Origin: Kitasatospora phosalacinea
GTDB lineage: Bacteria; Actinomycetota; Actinomycetes; Streptomycetales; Streptomycetaceae
Assembly (NCBI RefSeq): GCF_000717185.1
Contig: NZ_JNYE01000069.1
Coordinates: 1 to 42,585, forward strand
Reading direction: 5' to 3'
DNA length: 42,585 bases
The position numbers and the translations under genes were made by a program. Below are positions 34,004 to 42,585 of the stretch, in pieces. Position 1 is the first letter of the stretch; every line of letters begins with the position of its first letter. The notes under the pieces were generated by a model that saw only the letters and a list, made by a program, of their open reading frames with translations, was not told where the DNA came from and made no database searches.

Positions 34004-34837
34004 CTAGCCGCCGGTCGCCGCCCGCAGCAGGGCGGCCAGCGGGCGGGAGCGGCTGTCGGGGGGCCAGGCGAGCACGGCGGTGACCGGCGGGGCGTCGAGG
34101 ACGGGGACGGGCGTGACGTCCGGGCGCAGCTGGGTGCGGCAGGACTCCGGGAGGACGGCGCACGTCCGGCCCAGGGCGATCAGCTGGTGGAGCTGGGCGT
34201 GGTCGCGGATCGCCGGGCCCGGGCCGTCCGGGTGGGTGCCGTCCGCGCGCGGGTAGCGGGGGGCGGGCAGGTCCGGCAGGTCGGCCAGGTCGGCGAGGCG
34301 CAGTTCCCGGCGGGCGGCCAGCGGGTGGGCCGCGGGCAGCAGGGCGACCTGGCCCTCGGTGTGCAGTTCCTCGGTGTCCAGGCCCGCGGTGGAGTCGAAC
34401 GGCAGGTGCAGCAGCGCGACGTCGACCTCGCCCCGGCGCAGCAGCCGCCCCTGCTCGCCGTACTGGCACAGCCGCACGTCCACCGGCACCGCACCGGGCC
34501 CGGCCTCGTACGCGGCCAGCAGGCGGGCCAGCAGGTCGGTGGAGGCGCCCGCCTTCGCCGCCAGCACCAGCCCCGGCTGCCCGGCCCGGCGGGTGCGGGC
34601 CTCCGCGGCGGCCACCGCCTCCAGCGCGGTGCGGCCCTCGCGCAGCAGCACCCGGCCCGCGCCGGTCAGCGCCACGCCGCGGCTGTCGCGCTCCAGCAGC
34701 ACGGTGCCCAGCCGCCGCTCCAGGCGGGCGATCGCCCGCGACAGCGGCGGCTGCGCCATGCCGAGCCGCAGCGCCGCCCGGCCGAAGTGCAACTCCTCGG
34801 CGACGGCCACGAAGTACCGCAGTTCCCGGGTCTCCAC
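34004..34837 (-). CDS. LysR-family transcriptional regulator
   Basis: A 277-residue LysR regulator. The N-terminal winged helix (METRELRYFVAVAEELHFGR, then LGMAQPPLSRAIARLERRLG) is followed by a helical linker and a two-lobed effector domain (LVLAAKAGASTDLLARLL to the end). The effector is unknown. The ATG at 34837 gives the standard METRELRYF start. It is divergent from an SDR gene across 90 bp that holds a perfect T-N11-A box, so it probably regulates itself and that oxidoreductase. Confidence 0.93.
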   Translation of the reverse strand: METRELRYFVAVAEELHFGRAALRLGMAQPPLSRAIARLERRLGTVLLERDSRGVALTGAGRVLLREGRTALEAVAAAEARTRRAGQPGLVLAAKAGASTDLLARLLAAYEAGPGAVPVDVRLCQYGEQGRLLRRGEVDVALLHLPFDSTAGLDTEELHTEGQVALLPAAHPLAARRELRLADLADLPDLPAPRYPRADGTHPDGPGPAIRDHAQLHQLIALGRTCAVLPESCRTQLRPDVTPVPVLDAPPVTAVLAWPPDSRSRPLAALLRAATGG

Positions 34838-34849
34838 CGGCCCAGCCTA

Positions 34850-34874
34850 CGGCGATGCCCGCCGGGTATCGCCG
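34850..34874. promoter_or_regulatory. LysR-type T-N11-A operator
   Basis: CGGCGAT (34850-34856) and ATCGCCG (34868-34874) form a perfect seven-base dyad with an 11-base spacer, giving exactly T-N11-A. It lies 12 bp from the LysR start and 53 bp before the SDR ATG. Confidence 0.75.
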
Positions 34875-34927
34875 GGTGCCCGGATCGGTCCTGGCCGCGG
34901 CCCGGGCGGCGGCCGGAGCATGGGGGC

Positions 34928-35653
34928 ATGAACGAGAAGACGGTTGCGCTGGTCACCGGCGCGAACAAGGGGATCGGGTACGAGATCGCGGCGGGCCTCG
35001 GCGCGCTGGGCTGGCGGGTCGGGGTCGGGGCCCGCGACGAGGGGCGGCGGACGGCGGCCGTGGCGGCGCTGCGGGCGGGCGGCGCGGACGCCTTCGCGGT
35101 GCCGCTGGACGTCACCGACGACGCCTCGGCGGCCGCGGCGGCCGACCTGCTGGCGGAGCGCTTCGGCCGGCTCGACGTGCTGGTCAACAACGCGGCGGTG
35201 ACCGGCGGTCCGGGGCAGGAGCCGACCGCGGTGGACCTGGCGCAGGTCCGCCTGGCGGTGGAGACCAACGTGCTGGGGGTGATCCGGGTGACCAACGCGC
35301 TGCTGCCGCTGCTGCGCCGCTCGGCCTCCCCGCGGATCGTCAACATGTCCAGCGGCGTGGGCTCGCTGACCCTGCAGTCCGACCCGGACGCGTCCACCGG
35401 GCCGATCTCGGCCGCGTACGCGCCGTCGAAGTCCTTCCTGAACGCGGTCACCCTGCAGTACGCGAAGGAGCTGCGCGGCACCGGCGTGCTGGTCAACCTG
35501 GCCTGCCCCGGCTACTGCGACACCGACCTGAACGGGCACCAGGGCACCCGCACCCCCGCGCAGGGAGCGGCGGTCGCCGTCCGGCTGGCCGCGCTGCCCG
35601 ACGGCGGCCCCAGCGGCGGCTTCTTCAACGAGGACGGCCCGCTGCCCTGGTGA
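34928..35653 (+). CDS. SDR-family NAD(P)-dependent oxidoreductase
   Basis: A 241-residue short-chain dehydrogenase/reductase. The cofactor motif is VTGANKGIGYEIA (TGxxxGxG), then DVTDDAS, NNAAVTGG, the catalytic Ser in VNMSSGVGS and the YxxxK pair in YAPSKSFLNA. The pattern resembles carbonyl-reductase-like SDRs. The substrate is unknown. The ATG at 34928 has only a weak purine site (GGAGCATGGGGGC). Divergent orientation and the shared T-N11-A box suggest control by the LysR protein. Confidence 0.92.
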   Translation: MNEKTVALVTGANKGIGYEIAAGLGALGWRVGVGARDEGRRTAAVAALRAGGADAFAVPLDVTDDASAAAAADLLAERFGRLDVLVNNAAVTGGPGQEPTAVDLAQVRLAVETNVLGVIRVTNALLPLLRRSASPRIVNMSSGVGSLTLQSDPDASTGPISAAYAPSKSFLNAVTLQYAKELRGTGVLVNLACPGYCDTDLNGHQGTRTPAQGAAVAVRLAALPDGGPSGGFFNEDGPLPW

Positions 35654-35729
35654 CCGCCTCCCGCCCGTCCCGCCCGTCCTGCCCGTCCGCCCGTCCCGCC
35701 CGTACTGCCAAGGAAGTGGTCACGTACCG

Positions 35730-35777
35730 TTGACATCTGCGGCCCGCAATTGGAAACTTTCCTAACAGTTGGCCGCA
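35730..35777 (+). promoter_or_regulatory. Promoter and nested dyad operator of the ROK-GH4-kinase locus
   Basis: TTGACA (35730-35735) is a perfect -35. The palindrome GGAAACTTTCC (35752-35762) covers the position of the -10. Around it TGCGGCC (35738-35744) and GGCCGCA (35771-35777) form an outer inverted repeat with almost the same centre, making a 40-bp dyad. This is a strong candidate operator for the ROK regulator that follows. Confidence 0.7.
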
Positions 35778-35804
35778 ACGGCGTACGCAGAGGAGGATCG
35801 GGCC

Positions 35805-36995
35805 GTGACCACCCGAAAGACGCCCCGTTCCCCGCTGGCCGGTACGCCGAGCCTGCTGCGGGCCATCAACGACCGCGCCGCGCTGGAGCTGCTGCTCGCG
35901 AACGGCCCGCTGTCCCGGACGCAGATCGGGAGCCTGACGGGGCTCTCGAAGCCGACCGCCTCGCAGCTGCTGGCGCGGCTGGAGGCGGTCGGGCTGGTCG
36001 TGCCGGTGGGGACGACGGCCGGCGGGCCGGGGCCCAACGCCCAGCTGTACCAGGTGAACCCGGCGGCGGGCTACGTCGCGGGCGTGGCCGTGACGAGCAC
36101 GACGGTGCGGGTCGCGGTCGCGGACGTCACCGGGACGACGCTGGCGGAGCACCGGGTGCCGACCAAGGGGTGGCCCGCCGCGGAGACGGTGCCCCGGGTC
36201 GCCGAGGCGGTCGCCGAGACGGTGCGGCGGGCGCAGCTCGCCCCGGGGTGCCTGCGCGAGGTGGTGGTCGGGATCGGCGGCGCGCCGGACCCGGCGACCG
36301 GGAAGCTGCGGTACGCCTCGCACCTGCCGGGCTGGCACTCGCCGCGGCTGGTGGAGGAGTTGGAGCTGGCGCTCGGCGCGCCGGTGTCGATCGAGAACGA
36401 CGTGAACCTGGCCGCGGTGGCGGAGCAGGCCGGCGGGGCGGCGGCGGGGTGCGAGGACTTCGTGCTGCTGTGGGCCGAGGAGGGCATCGGCGCGGCGATC
36501 GTGATCGCGGGCCGGCTGCACCGGGGCTTCACCGGGGGCGCGGGCGAGGTCGGCTACATGCCGGTGCCGGACGCCCCGGTGTCGCTGGGCTCCCGCCGGA
36601 AGGTGTCCGGCGGGTTCCAGGACCTGGTCGGCGAGCCCGCGGTGCTGGCGCTGGCCCGCCGGCACGGGCTGCCCGGCGCCGACGGGGCGCAGGCGGTGGC
36701 CGGGGCCCTGGACAGCGCCGGGGGCGGGCCCTTCCTGACCGAGCTGGCCGAACGGCTGGCGCTCGGGCTGGCGGTGATCGCCTCGGTGGTGGACCCGGAG
36801 CTGGTGGTGCTCTCCGGGCGGACGCCGACCGCGGGCGGGGAACGCCTGCGGGAGCTGGTCCAGGAGGCGCTGGGCCGGATGTCCATCCCGCGGCCGGAGG
36901 TGCGGCTGTCGGCCGTGCCGGGGTCGCCCGTCCTGACCGGTGCGCTGCAGCGCGCGCTGGCGAGCACCCGGGACGTCCTGTTCAGCACCCACTGA
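35805..36995 (+). CDS. ROK-family regulator, CsnR-like, without zinc motif
   Basis: A 396-residue ROK repressor. The helix-turn-helix is at about 25-75 (LSRTQIGSLTGLSKPTASQL). The kinase-like region contains VAGVAVTSTTVRVAVADV, IGGAPDPATGKLRYASHLPG, IENDVNLAAVAE and GEEG-type residues. In most ROK proteins a GEIGH histidine and a CxCGxxGC cluster bind zinc; here the segment reads GEVGYMPVPDAPVSLGS, with no cysteines and Tyr for His. The GTG at 35805 follows AGGAGG by about seven bases. It heads a gene set with GH4 and a sugar kinase and probably represses it through the dyad at 35738-35777. Confidence 0.85.
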   Translation: MTTRKTPRSPLAGTPSLLRAINDRAALELLLANGPLSRTQIGSLTGLSKPTASQLLARLEAVGLVVPVGTTAGGPGPNAQLYQVNPAAGYVAGVAVTSTTVRVAVADVTGTTLAEHRVPTKGWPAAETVPRVAEAVAETVRRAQLAPGCLREVVVGIGGAPDPATGKLRYASHLPGWHSPRLVEELELALGAPVSIENDVNLAAVAEQAGGAAAGCEDFVLLWAEEGIGAAIVIAGRLHRGFTGGAGEVGYMPVPDAPVSLGSRRKVSGGFQDLVGEPAVLALARRHGLPGADGAQAVAGALDSAGGGPFLTELAERLALGLAVIASVVDPELVVLSGRTPTAGGERLRELVQEALGRMSIPRPEVRLSAVPGSPVLTGALQRALASTRDVLFSTH

Positions 36996-37194
36996 CGCAC
37001 TGACCCCGTCCGCCAAGCCCCCGGCCCGCCACGGGCCGCCGGGCCGTGCCGTCCTGCCCCCGTACCCGCCCCGTACCCGCTCCAGGAGTGCCTTCCCGTG
37101 GACACGATCCGCAGGTCCCCGCCCTCGCGCCGTTCCGGTTCTCCTCCCACCGGTACGACCGTTCCGTTCTTCTTCGCTTCTTCTTCGCACCGCG

Positions 37195-37211
37195 CGCCTT
37201 CGTCGAAGGCG
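37195..37211 (+). promoter_or_regulatory. 17-bp palindrome just upstream of the GH4 gene
   Basis: CGCCTTCG-T-CGAAGGCG is a perfect palindrome with one central base, 25 bp before the GH4 ATG. It could be a second operator or a small hairpin. It is preceded by a pyrimidine-rich tract with TTCTTC repeats. Confidence 0.4.
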
Positions 37212-37236
37212 TCACACTGACAGGGGTCAAGGGCTG

Positions 37237-38526
37237 ATGTCCGCACTGAAGTTGGCAATCGTCGGCGGTGGTTCCACCTACACGCCGGAGCTGATCGACG
37301 GGTTCGCGCGGCTGCGCGACACCCTGCCGATCGGCGACCTGGTGCTGATCGACCCGGCGGCCGACCGGCTGGAGCTGATCGCCGGACTGGCCCGCCGGAT
37401 CTTCGCCAAGCAGGGCCACGGCGCCACCGTCACCACCGCCACCGACGTCACCGCGGGCGTCCGGGGCGCCGACGCGGTGCTGCTGCAGCTGCGGGTCGGC
37501 GGGCAGGCGGCGCGCAACCGGGACGAGACCTGGCCGCTGGAGTGCGGCTGCGTCGGCCAGGAGACCACCGGCGCGGGCGGCCTCGCCAAGGCGCTGCGCA
37601 CCGTCCCGGTGGTGCTGGACATCGCCGAGCAGGTCCGCCGCACCAACCCGGACGCCTGGATCGTCGACTTCACCAACCCGGTCGGCATCGTCACCCGCGC
37701 CCTGCAGACCGCCGGGCACAAGGCCGTCGGCCTGTGCAACGTCGCGATCGGCTTCCAGCGCAAGTTCGCCGCCCACCTGGGCGTCGACCCGGAGCTGGTG
37801 CGCCTGGACCACGTCGGCCTGAACCACCTGACCTGGGAGCGCGGCGTCACCCTGCTCGACTCCCCCGGCGCCGCCACCGGCCGCGAGGTGCTGCCGCAGC
37901 TGCTCGCCGAGCACGGCGAGGCCATCGCCGCCGACCTGCACCTGCCGCTGCCGGTGATCGGCCGGCTCGGCGTCGTCCCCTCCTACTACCTGCGGTACTT
38001 CTACCAGCACGACGCGGTGGTGGAGGAGCTGAAGGTCAAGGGCTCCCGGGCCGCCGAGGTCGCCGCGATCGAGCAGCAGCTGCTGGAGATGTACGCCGAC
38101 CCGGCCCTGGACACCAAGCCCGAGCTACTCGGCAAGCGCGGCGGCGCGTTCTACTCCGAGGCCGCGGTGCAGCTGATCGCCTCGCTGCTGGGCACCGACG
38201 GCCGCACCACCGTCCAGGTCGTCAACACCCGCAACGACGGCGTGCTGCCGTTCCTGCCCGACGACGCGGTGATCGAGGTCCCGGCCGAGGTCGACGCCAC
38301 CGGCGTCCGCCCGCTGCCGCAGCGCCCCGTCGAACCGCTGTACGCGGGCCTGATCGCGGGCGTCACCGCGTACGAGCACCTGGCGCTGGACGCCGCGCTG
38401 CACGGCGGCCGGGACCGGGTCTTCGACGCGCTGCTCGCCCACCCGCTGGTCGGGCAGATCGAGCTCGCCGACCAGCTCACCGACCGGCTGCTGGCGCACA
38501 ACCGCGCGCACCTGAGCTGGGCGTGA
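37237..38526 (+). CDS. GH4 family glycosidase (6-phospho-beta-glucosidase type)
   Basis: A 429-residue NAD- and metal-dependent glycosidase of family GH4, which cleaves through oxidation at C3 and elimination. The dinucleotide motif is IVGGGSTYTPELIDG (8-22), followed by DETGAGG-type loop residues and DFTNPVGIVT. The metal ligands are probably Cys167 in GLCNVAIG and His197 in DHVGLNH, and the base is a Tyr in VPSYYLRYFY. Members usually act on 6-phospho-disaccharides. With the adjacent sugar kinase, a phosphorylated amino-disaccharide is a reasonable but unproved substrate. The ATG has a weak ribosome site (AAGGG). Confidence 0.9.
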   Translation: MSALKLAIVGGGSTYTPELIDGFARLRDTLPIGDLVLIDPAADRLELIAGLARRIFAKQGHGATVTTATDVTAGVRGADAVLLQLRVGGQAARNRDETWPLECGCVGQETTGAGGLAKALRTVPVVLDIAEQVRRTNPDAWIVDFTNPVGIVTRALQTAGHKAVGLCNVAIGFQRKFAAHLGVDPELVRLDHVGLNHLTWERGVTLLDSPGAATGREVLPQLLAEHGEAIAADLHLPLPVIGRLGVVPSYYLRYFYQHDAVVEELKVKGSRAAEVAAIEQQLLEMYADPALDTKPELLGKRGGAFYSEAAVQLIASLLGTDGRTTVQVVNTRNDGVLPFLPDDAVIEVPAEVDATGVRPLPQRPVEPLYAGLIAGVTAYEHLALDAALHGGRDRVFDALLAHPLVGQIELADQLTDRLLAHNRAHLSWA

Positions 38527-38587
38527 CCGGCACCATGACCGCGCACCGCCCCACCAGCACCCGGCACCACCACGGGGGGACCGGCCG

Positions 38588-39607
38588 ATGAGCCACTCCG
38601 CACTCCTGCCCGGCGTCCTCGCCGTCGACGCCGGGAACAGCAAGACCGACCTGGCCCTGGTCGGCGCCGACGGCACCGTCCTGGCCCGTGCCCGCGGCGG
38701 CGGCTTCCAGCCGCAGCACACCGGCCCGGCCGCGGCCGTCGCCGCGCTCGCCCCGCTGGTCGACGACCTCGCCCGGCAGGCCGGCGCCGACTGGCGGCCC
38801 GGCGGGCGGCCGCTGACCGACCACGTCAGCGCCTGCCTGGCCAACGCCGACCTGCCGGTCGAGGAGCAGCAGCTGCACGCGGCGATAGCCGGGTACGGCT
38901 GGGCGGCGTCGGTGCACGTCGCCAACGACACCTTCGGCCTGCTGCGGGCCGGCACCGACGGGCCGCTGGGCGTCGCGGTGGTCTGCGGGGCGGGCATCAA
39001 CTGCGTCGGCCTGCGGCCCGACGGGCGCACCGCCCGCTGGCCCGCGCTCGGCCGCCTCACCGGCGACTGGGGCGGCGGCGGCGGGCTCGCCGAGGAGGCG
39101 ATGTGGCACGCCGCCCGGGCCGAGGACGGCCGCGGCCCCGCGACCCTGCTCTCCCCGATGATCGGCGCCCACTTCGAGCTGGCGGGCGCCAACGCCGTCG
39201 CCGAGGCGATGCACCTGGGCCTGCTCGACCGGGCCCGGCTGCACGAGGTCGCCCGGGTGCTGTTCGCGGCGGGCGAGGCGGGCGACCCGACCGCGCTCGG
39301 CCTGATCGAGCGGCAGGCCGACGAGGTGGCCCGGCTCGCCGTGGTCGCGCTGACCCGGCTCGACCTGCTGGAGCAGCCGGTGCCGGTGGTGCTCGGCGGC
39401 GGGGTGCTGGCCTCCCGGCAGCCGCTGCTGCTGGACAGCCTGACCGCCCGGCTGGCCGCCGACGCGCCGCTCGCCGAACCGCGGGTGGTCGTCGCCCCGC
39501 CGGTGCTGGGCGCCGCCCTGCTCGGCCTGGACCACCTGGGCGCCGCCCCCGCCGCGCACCGCCGCCTGCGCGAGGCCTACCCGACGGCCCGCCCGATAGC
39601 GGCCTGA
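38588..39607 (+). CDS. N-acetylglucosamine kinase-like protein (BadF/BcrA ATPase family)
   Basis: A 339-residue ASKHA-fold kinase. The phosphate-1 motif is VLAVDAGNSKTDLALVGADG. Then come HVANDTFGLLRAGTD, the phosphate-2 motif GVAVVCGAGINCVG, GDWGGGGGLAEEAM and the adenosine motif VVLGGGVLAS. This pattern is that of GlcNAc/GlcN kinases. It is 61 bp after the GH4 gene on the same strand, and a strong terminator follows, so the pair is likely co-transcribed. It probably phosphorylates an imported amino sugar or disaccharide that the GH4 enzyme then splits. The ATG at 38588 follows GGGGGGACCGG. Confidence 0.87.
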   Translation: MSHSALLPGVLAVDAGNSKTDLALVGADGTVLARARGGGFQPQHTGPAAAVAALAPLVDDLARQAGADWRPGGRPLTDHVSACLANADLPVEEQQLHAAIAGYGWAASVHVANDTFGLLRAGTDGPLGVAVVCGAGINCVGLRPDGRTARWPALGRLTGDWGGGGGLAEEAMWHAARAEDGRGPATLLSPMIGAHFELAGANAVAEAMHLGLLDRARLHEVARVLFAAGEAGDPTALGLIERQADEVARLAVVALTRLDLLEQPVPVVLGGGVLASRQPLLLDSLTARLAADAPLAEPRVVVAPPVLGAALLGLDHLGAAPAAHRRLREAYPTARPIAA

Positions 39608-39649
39608 CGGCCCCCGCCGGCCCGCCCCGGCAGGACCCCCGGAACGCCG

Positions 39650-39704
39650 CCGCCGGCGGGAACGGCCGAGGCACCGCACATGCCTCGACCGCTCCCGCCG
39701 GCGG
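39650..39704. terminator. Bidirectional terminator after the kinase gene
   Basis: A 24-bp stem with two mismatches pairs 39650-39673 with 39681-39704 (core CCGCCGGCGGG) around a seven-base loop. TTTCC follows on the plus strand. It lies between convergent genes. Confidence 0.85.
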
Positions 39705-39738
39705 TTTCCGTTCGCTCCGGGCGTCGGTTCCCCGGGCG

Positions 39739-42417
<2,679 letters not shown>

Positions 42418-42537
42418 CCGCTCTCCCGTTGCACGCGCCACCGCCCCGGTCCGGGCGGGGCGAGCGTAAGCAGCGGGGCCACGCCCGACCGGCCAGTGGG
42501 CCGTCGGTGGGCGCGGCGGCGGGTGCGGCGGGACTCT

Positions 42538-42579
42538 GGGGGCGGGGGTGGGGGCGGGGCGGGGGTCTGCGGGGCGGGG
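42538..42579 (+). other. G-quadruplex-prone tract
   Basis: Seven runs of four to five G, mostly separated by a single base, lie in 42 bp at the right edge, upstream of the surface-protein gene. A very stable quadruplex is predicted for the plus strand. A TCA at 42580 could end an off-window minus-strand gene, but this cannot be judged. Confidence 0.5.
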
Positions 42580-42585
42580 TCAGCC

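Overview
This is a 42.6 kb stretch of very GC-rich DNA from an actinomycete, most likely Streptomycetaceae (Streptomyces or Kitasatospora). The grounds are the codon use, the GTG and TTG starts with AAGGAG-type ribosome sites, several apparently leaderless promoters, and gene families and gene order familiar from that group. I read 30 protein-coding genes, with no tRNA, rRNA, CRISPR array or insertion sequence, and no gene that looks broken.

Left block (about 1-17.3 kb): hemE on the minus strand diverges from a DUF3000 gene. Next come an atypical LuxR-type response regulator with a collagen-like linker, an RNase D-like HRDC protein, and a fatty acid beta-oxidation pair (thiolase plus the fused hydratase/dehydrogenase). 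An alpha/beta hydrolase and a GT39-type membrane glycosyltransferase converge. The rest is on the minus strand: dxs (isoprenoid precursor synthesis), the permease, ATPase and binding lipoprotein of a xylose-type sugar ABC transporter, and a ROK regulator resembling Rok7B7. From memory, dxs, xylFGH and rok7B7 lie in this order in S. coelicolor.

Middle block (about 17.3-34 kb): pepN (aminopeptidase N); a histidine kinase/OmpR regulator pair divergent from a ferric-reductase-like protein, an FMN-binding protein and ApbE; a 67-residue membrane protein; malQ; a 1280-residue secreted GH84-type beta-N-acetylglucosaminidase; an HNH nuclease; and an MscS channel. The reductase/FMN-binding/ApbE trio with its own two-component system looks like a flavin-based electron-transfer module at the membrane.

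Right block (34-42.6 kb): a LysR regulator diverges from an SDR oxidoreductase across a clean T-N11-A box. A second ROK regulator, a GH4 phospho-glycosidase and a GlcNAc-kinase-like protein form a probable amino-sugar operon. It resembles the csnR-K chitosan-oligosaccharide locus but lacks transporter genes, and it is preceded by a nested 40-bp dyad. Last is a sortase-anchored, lectin-like, repeat-rich surface protein.

Non-coding structure of interest: a small repeat family with terminal inverted repeats, found at three convergent gene ends; many strong hairpin terminators; stacked hairpins between the xylose binding-protein and ATPase genes; palindromes on the xylF promoter and in the rok7B7-pepN gap; and a G-quadruplex-prone tract at the right edge. 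Bases 1-95 hold no recognisable gene.
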